Positions 20,921 through 29,264 of a stretch of 64,000 nucleotides of DNA are shown here, in pieces. A program made the translations under genes and the position numbers. The stretch is from Corynebacterium jeikeium. GTDB taxonomy: Bacteria; Actinomycetota; Actinomycetes; Mycobacteriales; Mycobacteriaceae. Every line of letters begins with the position of its first letter. The stretch's first letter is position 1. Below the pieces are notes generated by a model. That model saw nothing but the letters and a program-made list of their open reading frames with translations, made no database searches and was not told where the DNA came from. The stretch lies in assembly GCF_028609885.1 (NCBI RefSeq), contig NZ_CP063195.1:496001-560000 (forward strand). The letters run 5' to 3'.

Positions 20921-20972
20921 TTTTGCTAGGGTGGGAGTTCGAGAAGCTATCAGTTTTCAAAGGAGACTTCCC

Positions 20973-21332
20973 ATGAGCAAACCGCAGATCGACCTCTCGA
21001 ACGGCCCCGCACCGAAGGACCTGGTGATTGAAGACCTGGTGATCGGCGAGGGCGCAGAGGCCGTGCCGGGCGGCATGGTGGAGGTGCACTACGTGGGAGT
21101 GGACTTCGCGACCGGCGAGGAGTTCGACTCTTCCTGGGATCGCGGCGAGTCCATCGAGTTCCCCCTTTCCGGCCTGATCGAGGGCTGGCAGGAGGGTATC
21201 CCGGGCATGCGCGCCGGTGGTCGCCGCAAGCTGACTATTCCCCCGGAGAAGGCGTACGGCCCGGCCGGTATGGGCCACCCCCTATCTGGCCGTACGCTGG
21301 TCTTTATTATTGACCTAATCGCCGTGAACTAA
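20973..21332 (+). CDS. fkpA: FKBP-type peptidyl-prolyl cis-trans isomerase
   Basis: A 119-residue single-domain FKBP that accelerates proline isomerisation during folding. Conserved features: VEVHYVGVDFATGEEFDSSWDRGE, IEGWQEGIPGMRAGGRRKLTIPPEKAYG and the C-terminal LVFIIDL strand. There is no signal peptide, so it is cytosolic. ATG 20973 has AGGAG (20961-20965); the longer frame from 20931 is not used. It sits just downstream of gltA behind its terminator. The gene symbol follows corynebacterial usage. Confidence 0.92.
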   Translation: MSKPQIDLSNGPAPKDLVIEDLVIGEGAEAVPGGMVEVHYVGVDFATGEEFDSSWDRGESIEFPLSGLIEGWQEGIPGMRAGGRRKLTIPPEKAYGPAGMGHPLSGRTLVFIIDLIAVN

Positions 21333-21337
21333 AGCGG

Positions 21338-22558
21338 TTAGGCGCCCTTCAGTGCCTTGGCCCAGCTCATCTTTTTGCCGTTGTTCAGAATGGAATTGCG
21401 GTAGACGCGGGCCACCAGCAGAATCACCAGAACCGTCGCAACGGTGGCGATGAGGAAGCTCAGCAGAACCTGCGGCAGGCTCATCGTGCCCGCCGCCATG
21501 TTCATCGGGGCGACGGTCAGGCTAAACGGCGGCACCCAACCCAGCACCTGCATGAACGTGGATTCCATGTTGCTGAGGCCGAAAAGCGGGGCGTAGGTCA
21601 TGCCCATAATGAACAGCAGGATCGGGGCCTGGGTGGACTGTAGATCCTCCGTACGGGAGACCAGCGAGCCCGCTGCGGCGTACAGACTGCCGAAGAAAAG
21701 CATGCCGATGCAGAAAGCCAACAGCATCAGAGCCACCACCGTGTAATCGAGCTCCACGTCTCCCAACAGCCCGGAGACGGATACTGCGACCGCGCCGATG
21801 ATCAGCAGGATCGCGGTGCCGATGAAACCGAAGACGGTGTTGCCGATGATCTTGCCAGCCAAGAAATCCATCGGGCGGGCGGAGGCCAGGATGATCTCCA
21901 CCACACGAGAGGACTTCTCCTCGGTGATGCGCCCGCCGACGTTCGCGGCGAAGAGGATGATGAAGTATGCCATCAGCATTACGCCGACCAAGGCCGTGTA
22001 GAACTGCGGTTCGTTAGCCTTCGTCGCGTCATCTGCCTTCAAGTCCACGGTCTCCAACTGCGTGGAAGGGGTGGCCTTGGCGAACTCTTCGGGGGAAACT
22101 CCCACCTTGTTTAGCGCTTCAGATTGCGCGTGCGCGTTAATTGCGGCACCTACGACACTGAGGATAGTGGGATTCGGCTCACCCTCGGCGAGCAGTTCGT
22201 AGCCGGAATCAGTCTTCACCAGGGCTGCATCGAGGTCCTCGTCGGACACCTTAGAAGAAGCTTCATCGCGGGAGCCCACAGTTTCCGCCTTCACGCCACC
22301 GGAAACTTCAGTCCCCTCTGGGGCGCCTTCGGCGGAGGCCGAGGCGGCGTCAACAAACTCCTTCTCAATCCCCACAAGACCGAGCTTCGGAGTTTCGTCG
22401 CCGTCGTCCTTGCTGGCGAACCATGCGCCGGCGAACACGCCGATGAGCATGACGGCGATGACCACAATCAGGGAGAACATGATCGCCTTGCTGCGGGCAG
22501 CCACCTGGATCTCGCGCTTGGCGACGGTGGCGATGGTGTTCGGAGAAGAATAACTCAT
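21338..22558 (-). CDS. ABC-2 type exporter permease (NatB-like)
   Basis: A 406-residue membrane protein. One N-terminal membrane helix (about residues 23-45) is followed by a long extracytoplasmic domain and then about five helices clustered at the C-terminus. The conserved GGRITEEKSSRVVEIILASARPMDFLAGKIIG block is typical of NatB/ABC-2 permeases. The substrate is unknown; NatAB exports Na+, but this family is broad. It overlaps the ATPase gene by 4 nt (ATGA, 22555-22558), so the two subunits are translationally coupled. Confidence 0.9.
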   Translation of the reverse strand: MSYSSPNTIATVAKREIQVAARSKAIMFSLIVVIAVMLIGVFAGAWFASKDDGDETPKLGLVGIEKEFVDAASASAEGAPEGTEVSGGVKAETVGSRDEASSKVSDEDLDAALVKTDSGYELLAEGEPNPTILSVVGAAINAHAQSEALNKVGVSPEEFAKATPSTQLETVDLKADDATKANEPQFYTALVGVMLMAYFIILFAANVGGRITEEKSSRVVEIILASARPMDFLAGKIIGNTVFGFIGTAILLIIGAVAVSVSGLLGDVELDYTVVALMLLAFCIGMLFFGSLYAAAGSLVSRTEDLQSTQAPILLFIMGMTYAPLFGLSNMESTFMQVLGWVPPFSLTVAPMNMAAGTMSLPQVLLSFLIATVATVLVILLVARVYRNSILNNGKKMSWAKALKGA

Positions 22559-23436
22559 GATTCGACGACCTCCTGGAAGAGCTCTGCAAGGTGCGGGATA
22601 CGGCGAGAGAACGAGTGGACCGGGCCGACAGCTAGCGCAGCCTGCAGGATCTGCTGATCCAGATCCGTGGTCTCGGCCTCGAGCAGCACGCCCTCGCCAA
22701 AGTCCTCAACCAGGCGCGTGCCCTGGGGATACCAGTCGCGCGCCGGAGTGCGCACCTCGTAGACGATGGGGCCGCGGGTACGCAGCTCGTCGACGGTTCC
22801 CTCGGCCTTCATGCGCCCCTTGGCGATGATGCCCACGCGGTCGCACAGGCGCTGCACCAGATCAAGCTGGTGGGAGCTGAACAGGACTGGAACGCCCGCA
22901 TTGCAACGCTCGACAAGCAGGTCGCTCATCACATTCACGGCCACGGGATCCAGGCCGGAGAAAGGCTCGTCCAGGATCAGCAGTTCCGGGTCGTGGATCA
23001 GCGAGGCCGCCAGCTGGACGCGCTGCTGGTTACCCAGCGATAGCTCTTCCAGCTTGTCGTCCGAGCGCTCGGCCAGGCCGAGCTGCTCCAGCAGGCCTTC
23101 CGCGTTCTTCCGGGCCGATTCGTCGCTCAAGCCGTGGAGGCGGGCGAAGAAGCGCAGCTGATCGCCGATCTTTTCTTTCGCGTACAGGCCGCGCTCTTCT
23201 GGCATGTATCCGATGCGACGGCGCAGGTCATCATCGATCGGCTTATCGCCCAGGCGAACCTCGCCGCTGTCTGCAGCGAGTACTCCCAGCGCGATGCGCA
23301 TTGTGGTGGACTTGCCGGCACCGTTGGAGCCAACGAAACCGTACATTTCGCCGGGCTGGACCTGGAGCGTCATGTCGTGGAGGACCTGATGGTCCCCGTA
23401 ACTCTTATTGAGGTTGTTGATATAGAGAGCTTCCAT
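22555..23436 (-). CDS. ABC exporter ATP-binding subunit (NatA-like)
   Basis: A 293-residue ATPase with Walker A GSNGAGKST, Q-loop region GYMPEERGLYAKE, signature LSLGNQQRVQLAAS, Walker B LLILDEPFSGLD and H-loop FSSHQ. The C-terminal extension (YEVRTPARDWYPQGTRLVE...) is the usual regulatory tail of this ABC-2 subclass. The PEERGLY motif is typical of NatA-type exporters. It forms an operon with the permease that overlaps its stop. Confidence 0.93.
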   Translation of the reverse strand: MEALYINNLNKSYGDHQVLHDMTLQVQPGEMYGFVGSNGAGKSTTMRIALGVLAADSGEVRLGDKPIDDDLRRRIGYMPEERGLYAKEKIGDQLRFFARLHGLSDESARKNAEGLLEQLGLAERSDDKLEELSLGNQQRVQLAASLIHDPELLILDEPFSGLDPVAVNVMSDLLVERCNAGVPVLFSSHQLDLVQRLCDRVGIIAKGRMKAEGTVDELRTRGPIVYEVRTPARDWYPQGTRLVEDFGEGVLLEAETTDLDQQILQAALAVGPVHSFSRRIPHLAELFQEVVES

Positions 23437-23608
23437 ACATTCCTTGGAGTTTTATAACGAAAAGAAGGATCTTGTTTATTGTGTCATACGCCAAATATTT
23501 GAGCTGGCAATGCTTTCTGGCTTTCTGGGACTTCGCAGTACGTTCGTGGTTGCGATTCCTCTGCCAGCGCCGTCGCGAGAATGAAGTCGGTGGCGTACAA
23601 AGGAGGCC

Positions 23609-24466
23609 ATGAACGAAAAGAACAATGCAGTACCGACTCTTGAGATGAATGACGGTAAGACCACTCCGCAGCTGGGGCTGGGCGTGTGGCAGTTGAGCGA
23701 CGAGGACACATACACCTCGGTGCGTGCGGCGATCGAGACCGGCTATCGCCACATCGATACCGCCGCGATCTACGGCAACGAAGAGGCCGTGGGGCGCGCT
23801 GTGGCCGACGCGGTGAAGGCCGGGGATGTGCAGCGCGAGGAGCTGTTCATCACCACCAAGCTGTGGAACGCCGACCAGGCGTGCGGTAAGGAAGCATTCG
23901 CGGAATCCCAGAAGAAGCTGGGGATGGATTATGTGGATCTGTACCTGCTGCACTGGCCGTGCCCGCAGGCCGATTCGTTCGTGCAGGCCTACGACTCTAT
24001 GGCGGAGATCCAGCAGTCCGGCGGCGCGACCAGCATCGGCGTGTGCAACTTCTACCCCGAGGCGCTGGATGCCCTGAAGCAGGCCGGCCACACCCCAGCC
24101 GTGAACCAGATCGAGATTCACCCGGGCTTTAGCCAGGCCGAGCAGCGCTCGGACAACCGCGACCGCGGGATCGTCACCGAGGCGTGGTCGCCGCTGGGGC
24201 AGGGGCAAAACCTGACCGACCCGACCATCGCGAAGATCGCCGCCGAGCACGGAGTGAGCGTGGCGCAGGCCATCATCCGCTGGCACATCCAGCGTGGCGA
24301 CGTCGTTATCCCGCGTTCCTCCAAGGTGGAGCGCGTGCGCCAGAACTTCGACGTCTTCGGTTTTGAGCTTTCCGCTGACGAGGTCTCCGCCATCGAGGCT
24401 CTGGACGTGGAGGACGGTCGCATCGGCGGCGACCCGCTGACTTTCCACGCCGGCCTAGAGGGCTAG
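23609..24466 (+). CDS. Aldo/keto reductase (2,5-diketo-D-gluconate reductase type)
   Basis: A 285-residue NADPH-dependent TIM-barrel reductase with the full catalytic tetrad: Asp50 (RHIDTA), Tyr55 (AIYGNE), Lys84 (TTKLW) and His115 (LLHWP). The cofactor-binding IPRSSKVERVRQNFDVF block is present near the C-terminus. The natural substrate cannot be read. ATG 23609 is preceded by AAAGGAGG. It is divergent from the ABC exporter across about 170 bp of AT-rich sequence and is probably monocistronic. Confidence 0.92.
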   Translation: MNEKNNAVPTLEMNDGKTTPQLGLGVWQLSDEDTYTSVRAAIETGYRHIDTAAIYGNEEAVGRAVADAVKAGDVQREELFITTKLWNADQACGKEAFAESQKKLGMDYVDLYLLHWPCPQADSFVQAYDSMAEIQQSGGATSIGVCNFYPEALDALKQAGHTPAVNQIEIHPGFSQAEQRSDNRDRGIVTEAWSPLGQGQNLTDPTIAKIAAEHGVSVAQAIIRWHIQRGDVVIPRSSKVERVRQNFDVFGFELSADEVSAIEALDVEDGRIGGDPLTFHAGLEG

Positions 24467-24533
24467 CGCAACTCCGCGCGGGTTACCGCGAAACACCCGC
24501 GTATGGCACCGTCCCTGCGGTACATTGCTAGCC

Positions 24534-25328
24534 ATGAGCGCAGGGCACGTCATCACTCATCTAGAGACCGTCGAGGCAGGCAAAGCGAGCAATGCCGACG
24601 GTTTCGGCCATTCCGCCGCCCCACAGGTCGGCGTGATCACCCTCAACCGCCCAGAGAAGCGCAATGCCCTCAATGCCGCCATCGCCACAGTCGTCGCAGA
24701 GGCCGTCCGCGCCCACACTGCCTCCGGGGTGCGTGCCATTTTGATTCGTGGCGAGGGACCTGTTTTCTGCGCCGGAGCAGACCTTTCCGGCGGTGTGTAT
24801 GCCGATGACTTCTGGTCCGCTATGGAAGACATGCTCTCGGCCATCCAGACCACCCCGGTGCCTGTGATCGCCGATATCCACGGCCCGGCGGTCGGTGCGG
24901 GCTGTCAAATCGCGTTGGCTTGCGACCTGCGCGTTTTCGCCGACGAAGGGGCCTGTTGGGTGCCTGTAGCCGAACACGGTTTCGCGCTGGACCTTTGGAC
25001 CCACGCCCGCGCCCGCGAGTTGATGGGCGGCGCGCTGGCTCGCAACGTGTTCTTGGCAGGCGCCCGGGTAGGTGCCGAACAAGCTCGGGCGACGGGCTTT
25101 TCTGTGGTTCTGGATGACGCCACCCCCAACGCCAGCGCCCTAGCGCATCGGGTGGCGCGCCAGGCTCCGCTTTCTATGGAGCATTCGAAACGCGTGTTCA
25201 ACAGCCCCGACATGCACGCGGATGCGGAGCTGCAGCAGATGATGGTGGACATCTGGGCCAGCGAGGACGTACAGGAGGCGCGCCGCGCCCGCGCCGAGAA
25301 ACGCGCGCCTCAGTTCAGAGGCCGTTAA
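24534..25328 (+). CDS. EchA6-like enoyl-CoA hydratase family protein
   Basis: A 264-residue crotonase-fold protein: NRPEKRNALNAA, the acyl-CoA oxyanion-hole segment FCAGADLSGG, GPAVGAGCQIALACDLRV, and C-terminal HSKRVFNS. Overall and in detail (GADLSG, GFALDLWTHARARELMG, EKRAPQFRGR end) it resembles M. tuberculosis EchA6. That protein lacks catalytic glutamates and instead binds acyl-CoAs for mycolic acid synthesis. The position of the usual second glutamate reads ALDLW here, so a non-catalytic role is plausible but inferred. ATG 24534 is chosen over TTG 24525. Confidence 0.82.
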   Translation: MSAGHVITHLETVEAGKASNADGFGHSAAPQVGVITLNRPEKRNALNAAIATVVAEAVRAHTASGVRAILIRGEGPVFCAGADLSGGVYADDFWSAMEDMLSAIQTTPVPVIADIHGPAVGAGCQIALACDLRVFADEGACWVPVAEHGFALDLWTHARARELMGGALARNVFLAGARVGAEQARATGFSVVLDDATPNASALAHRVARQAPLSMEHSKRVFNSPDMHADAELQQMMVDIWASEDVQEARRARAEKRAPQFRGR

Positions 25329-25343
25329 GGGACCATTCGCCGC

Positions 25344-26873
25344 CTAGTCGCGGCCTTCCACCGACCAGGTGTGCACTGGCTGGCCGCTGGACTGGTGGGC
25401 GATATAACGCTGCATCATGGTGGCCAGCGCCTCGGCGCGCTCTGCGGACTCCGGCTCGCTATTCGGCGCCAGCCGGTTCAGGGCATCCAGCTGCCACGTT
25501 GCACCGTTTTGTCCGCTGCGGGCGCGGCCTTCGATGATTCCCAGGTAGGTCTCGATCAGTTCGGAATCCACGTCCAGCAGCTCCAGTCCTTCGCGGGCCT
25601 GGTCGAGCAGGTGCTCGGTAATAAGCTCCCGGACAGGCACTGTTCCCACTCGCGGCCAGCGCATGCTGGCGCGGAGCCCTTCGCGGGCGCCGGCGAGGAA
25701 GTTACTGTGGGCGTCCTCAAAGGAAAGCCGTGACCACACGGGGCGATTCTGCGTGCCCAAGAACTTGACGAGCCCGTAGTAGAAGGCAGCGTCCGCGACA
25801 ATGTCGGCGGTGGTGGGGCCAGCGGGCAGCAGGCGATTCTCCACGCGAATGTGGGAGAGCTCCAGGTTCGGATCGTAGATCGGGCGGTTCCAGCGCCAAA
25901 TCGTGCCGTTGTGCAGGTTCATATAGTGCAGGCCGGGGCTCTCGCCGGACATGATGGGTGTGCCGGCTTCCATGCGATCCTCTGGCAGGAGTGGGGAGAA
26001 GTAGCGGCCGTTTTCCTCAAAAAGGTCGAATACGCTGGTGATCCATCGTTCGCCGAACCACACGCGCGGGCGCACACCCTGGTTGACGAGCTCTGCCGTG
26101 CGCGTGTCGATGGCCTGCTCGAAGACGGGGATGCGTGATTCGTGCCAGAGCTTGTGGCCGACAAATAGTGGGGAGTTGGCGCTGAGCGCCGTCTGCACAC
26201 CCGCGATGGCTTGGGAAGCGTTCCAGGCGTTGGCGAAGAGGTTCGGCGCGACCTGCAGGTGCAGCTGCATGGAGGTGCAGGCGGATTCCGGCGCGATGTC
26301 CTCGAAGTCGTGCCTATAGGAATCGACGGTGCCGAGTACTCGGCCCGGCAGGGCGCCTTCGAGTTCGATGCGGACCAGCTCGCCGCGGGATTCGAGGATG
26401 GCGTTGTTGAGAGCTTTGTAGCGGTTTTCGTCGGTGATCCAGGCAGGATCGCTGAGGAAGTCGGTGGTCAGGGTCGGAAGGGTGCCGATCATGACGGCGT
26501 GGGAGCCGAGCTGTTTGGCGGCTTTCTGCACCGCGCGCAGGCGCTCGTCGAGGCCTTCCTGCAGTTCCTCGAGCCCGCGGCCGGTGATGGCCAGAGGGGG
26601 ATGGTTCATCTCCACGTTGAAGGAGCCGATCTCGGACTGGTATTCGCCAGGGTGGGTTTCCTCCAACTTCTCCAGCACGCCTACGTTGCAGCGCTTGGGC
26701 TGCATGTCGTCGCCGACGAGGTTCATCTCTAGCTCCAGGCCGATGGTGCCCTGGTTGATGAAATCTGCGTTCTGCAGGTGCTTATCGAAGACCTCGAGTT
26801 CGGCGTTGAGGCGCTCGCGGAAGCGGGTGCGCTGTTTCGGTGTGTAGGTATCTTTGGATACTGCATCGCCCAT
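25344..26873 (-). CDS. Glutamate-cysteine ligase family protein (GCS2)
   Basis: A 509-residue carboxylate-amine ligase of the GCS2/YbdK-like family, with GTIGLELEMNLV (metal and ATP-binding glutamates), EIGSFNVEMNHPPL, SACTSMQLHLQV, and HNGTIWRWNRPIYD. Corynebacteria use mycothiol rather than glutathione, so the true product may be another gamma-glutamyl compound; this is inference. ATG 26873 (MGDAVSKDTY) is chosen because the 21 residues before it in the open frame look non-coding. It converges with the EchA6-like gene and lies beside tRNA-Arg. Confidence 0.82.
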   Translation of the reverse strand: MGDAVSKDTYTPKQRTRFRERLNAELEVFDKHLQNADFINQGTIGLELEMNLVGDDMQPKRCNVGVLEKLEETHPGEYQSEIGSFNVEMNHPPLAITGRGLEELQEGLDERLRAVQKAAKQLGSHAVMIGTLPTLTTDFLSDPAWITDENRYKALNNAILESRGELVRIELEGALPGRVLGTVDSYRHDFEDIAPESACTSMQLHLQVAPNLFANAWNASQAIAGVQTALSANSPLFVGHKLWHESRIPVFEQAIDTRTAELVNQGVRPRVWFGERWITSVFDLFEENGRYFSPLLPEDRMEAGTPIMSGESPGLHYMNLHNGTIWRWNRPIYDPNLELSHIRVENRLLPAGPTTADIVADAAFYYGLVKFLGTQNRPVWSRLSFEDAHSNFLAGAREGLRASMRWPRVGTVPVRELITEHLLDQAREGLELLDVDSELIETYLGIIEGRARSGQNGATWQLDALNRLAPNSEPESAERAEALATMMQRYIAHQSSGQPVHTWSVEGRD

Positions 26874-27039
26874 GCTTCTTAATCGTAGCCTTGCTGCGGG
26901 TGGGGTGTGGGGGTTCTTTGGTGCGGACGCCCACACGTTCCGGTGCGCTGGGGGACTGGGGCGCGGTGACCAAAAGGGCTGGTTAACGGGGAGCGTCGAC
27001 GGGCTTGTATTATGTACCTCGCACGGTTTCCGTGCGACT

Positions 27040-27115
27040 GCCCTAGTAGCTCAGTGGATAGAGCACGGCTCTCCTAAAGCCGGTGTCGGAGGTTCGATTC
27101 CTCTCTGGGGCACCA
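27040..27115 (+). tRNA. tRNA-Arg(CCU)
   Basis: A full cloverleaf: acceptor stem GCCCTAG with CTGGGGC (one G-U pair), D-arm GCTC..GAGC, anticodon stem CGGCT/AGCCG with loop CTCCTAA (anticodon CCT, reading AGG), T-arm GGAGG-TTCGATTC-CTCTC-type, and encoded CCA at 27113-27115. It marks the left edge of an accessory region, a common integration point. Confidence 0.95.
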
Positions 27116-27484
27116 TGTGAAGTGGGACTTTCGGTTAACTTTTCCGTTCAATTCAGGAAACTCCTTCCAGGTTAACCCGGGTTTTCAAAATTCGGTAACT
27201 TTTTCAGAGACTATCCCCGACAACGCGAAAACCGGCCGGTTTTCAGCCTCAAAAGGCTTTGCCGGCCGGTTTTTGTCTATTAACCCGGATTTCTTTTGAA
27301 AGTGTTCACTATCAGCCCGTCCTAACGCGAGGGCTCCGTGTCTGCACATGTGTCGCCGCCAGAGGGCTCGCTTGCGTTCTTTAGTCTCCTAATTTCCGAA
27401 TGCGTTTACCCGGAAACACACCGTTGGGATTAGGTTAGACTTTCCAATAGTCAAGGCGATTGGCACGGAGTTGAAGGAGGCACG
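27116..27484. other. Non-coding stretch between tRNA-Arg and island genes
   Basis: No credible gene. It contains an AT-rich segment with repeated TTAACCCGG words (27172, 27282), a strong hairpin at 27227-27275, and the promoter region of the methyltransferase. The 60-codon open frame at 27117 lacks a ribosome-binding site and starts inside the tRNA end. Confidence 0.5.
27227..27275 (+). terminator. Terminator downstream of tRNA-Arg
   Basis: Stem AAACCGGCCGG with CCGGCCGGTTT, an internal AGCC..GGCT hairpin in the loop, and a TTTTTG 3' flank. Confidence 0.75.
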
Positions 27485-28081
27485 TTGTACGACGTCGTAA
27501 GGGATGCTTATGCAAGGCTCGCTCCCGAATACGTTGAAGCCTTGGGATCAATTAAGGATATGAGTCCTCAAGACGTAGCGCTCATTTCTGAATGGGGAAG
27601 AGTGGTTAATAGTCCGGTGCTGGATGCGGGGTCAGGTCCCGGACACTGGACGGACCTATTGCGAACTTTGAAATGTGAAGTAGTCGGGCTAGATATGGTC
27701 CCAGAGTTCATTGGGATTGCGAAGAATAGATTTCCCTCCACCAACTTCGTTTTGGGCGACTTGTCGGAGATACCCCTTAAGTCCTCCAGCCTCGGAGGGA
27801 TACTTGCCTGGTACTCGTTGATTCATTTGTGGCCTGATGACTGGGGCTTGGTTCTAAGCGAATTTGCTAGGACTCTTAGGCCGGGTGGAACTCTTCTTCT
27901 TGGAGCGTTTTTAGGGGAACAAGGTGCTCCATTCGAGCATGCAGTTACTGAGGCTTACTACTGGTCAGAACTAGAGCTACTAAAACAGTTGGAGTTGGCT
28001 GGCTTTCAGGCAATTTCTGTCCACTCTCGATGCGCGGCTGGCATTAGGCCGCATCTAGACGTTCTTGCACAGCGTTGTTAG
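27485..28081 (+). CDS. Class I SAM-dependent methyltransferase
   Basis: A 198-residue Rossmann methyltransferase: motif I VLDAGSGPGHWT, then VVGLDMVPEFIGIAKNRFP, motif II-like LGDLSEIPLKSSSLGGILAWYSL, and LRPGGTLLLG. The acceptor substrate is unknown. The start is TTG 27485 with an excellent AAGGAGG 4-5 nt upstream; there is no better ATG. Composition is AT-richer than core genes and the gene follows tRNA-Arg directly, consistent with horizontal acquisition. It is probably monocistronic. Confidence 0.85.
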   Translation: MYDVVRDAYARLAPEYVEALGSIKDMSPQDVALISEWGRVVNSPVLDAGSGPGHWTDLLRTLKCEVVGLDMVPEFIGIAKNRFPSTNFVLGDLSEIPLKSSSLGGILAWYSLIHLWPDDWGLVLSEFARTLRPGGTLLLGAFLGEQGAPFEHAVTEAYYWSELELLKQLELAGFQAISVHSRCAAGIRPHLDVLAQRC

Positions 28082-28527
28082 ATGGGGACAGCTTGGCATT
28101 TTGGACAGTGACTGTCGCGACAGCACTCCCGTAGATCTGCTAGTGGCACTTGTGATGAAGGCGTGGTCGTAGACCCGGTCTGTATATCCGATGGCGAATT
28201 CTGGCACGTCAACCAACCAAACCACCTTCGATTTTTCGCCCGCAGAGCAATTACATTCGAGATTAACCCAGCTCAACTGCTAGAAACCGGCCCCGCCCGG
28301 ACACGCTTTTCGAGCCTTAACCCACCGGTGGGCTGAAACCACATATTCGCTCCCGCCTAGATTCAGAACAAACTTTCTGCGTCCAAGAAATTTTTCAGAC
28401 CCGTCCACCCGGTAAACCTGCCCCGTCTCGTCCGCCCAGTGTGACCGGCCATGTGTTCGACTGGCGCGTTTCGGTGTCGCGACGACCGTTACGCTTAACG
28501 TGTCGGTTCCCGTTTCGAAGGAGAATG
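28082..28527. other. Intergenic region, no confident gene
   Basis: 446 bp. A 73-codon minus-strand frame (28055-28276) overlaps the methyltransferase end and could be a decayed fragment, but it has no supporting start signal. The right third holds the leader of the DUF4145 gene. Confidence 0.4.
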
Positions 28528-29190
28528 ATGCTCGGCTACAGAGATTTTGCCCTGCTTGAACTGGACCTTAACCAAGGACATCATCGATTTAGGTTTACTG
28601 ACGATAGAGCACAGTCGGGAGCTATCACCTGCCCGGTGTGCGGAGAAGGAAAAACGGTAAACATCGCTTGGGCGACTGACAGGCGCCACTTCGTTAAAAC
28701 CGGGTACCGCTGGATGGTCTGCCAGGACTGCTGCGGCGCTTCAATCAGCATTTATCGGGAAGGTGGCGGCGAGGAGATCTACCCACCCCGGACACAGCAG
28801 CAACCTATCGACAACCTACCTGGTGACGTTGCGGAGATGTGGGAGGAAGCGAACCTCACGTACTCTGTTGGTGCCTACACTAGCGCGGTGCTTATGTGCC
28901 GCAAGATAGTTTTCGCTGCTGCTGTCCGTTGCGGTCTACCAGAGAAGAACGACAGGAGCTGGGCACCGAGTTTCGAAGAGTGCGTGAATTTCTTGGTGAA
29001 TGAGGGAATTCTCACCCAGCGCATCAAGGACAGTTGGGCTGACAGCATTCGACTCTGGGGTAATGCAGCCACTCACGAGCTGAAATCGGTAAGGCAATCT
29101 ACCGCGTTGAAGGCCATCGAGTTCACCCAGATGATCCTTCGCATGGCCTTTGAGTTTGAGGGAAACGCACGGGCCGAAAATGAGTCTTGA
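28528..29190 (+). CDS. DUF4145 domain protein with zinc-ribbon
   Basis: About 220 residues from ATG 28528, preceded by AAGGAG (28518-28523). The N-terminal half has two CxxC-type pairs (CPVCGEG ... CQDCCG) that could form a zinc ribbon. The C-terminal half is a helical DUF4145 module (AYTSAVLMCRKIVFAAAVRCG ... DSIRLWGNAATHE). DUF4145 occurs alone and fused to nucleases in mobile regions; its function is unknown. The location between a tRNA-proximal methyltransferase and unknown genes suggests an accessory cargo gene. Confidence 0.75.
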   Translation: MLGYRDFALLELDLNQGHHRFRFTDDRAQSGAITCPVCGEGKTVNIAWATDRRHFVKTGYRWMVCQDCCGASISIYREGGGEEIYPPRTQQQPIDNLPGDVAEMWEEANLTYSVGAYTSAVLMCRKIVFAAAVRCGLPEKNDRSWAPSFEECVNFLVNEGILTQRIKDSWADSIRLWGNAATHELKSVRQSTALKAIEFTQMILRMAFEFEGNARAENES

Positions 29191-29264
29191 GGGGTAGTCC
29201 CCCCGAAACGACACCCGCCCCGCTAACCGCTGCGCAACCCGTTCCGACCGGCGACAATAAACCC

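Noticed and set aside
27430..27448. DtxR-like half-palindrome TTAGGTTAG upstream of the methyltransferase
   Set aside because: The left half matches the iron-regulator consensus, but the right half deviates at several positions and no iron-related gene is nearby; more likely part of the promoter.
28055..28276. Minus-strand 73-codon frame between the methyltransferase and DUF4145 gene
   Set aside because: It overlaps the methyltransferase end, has no ribosome-binding site and no recognisable domain; at most a gene remnant.
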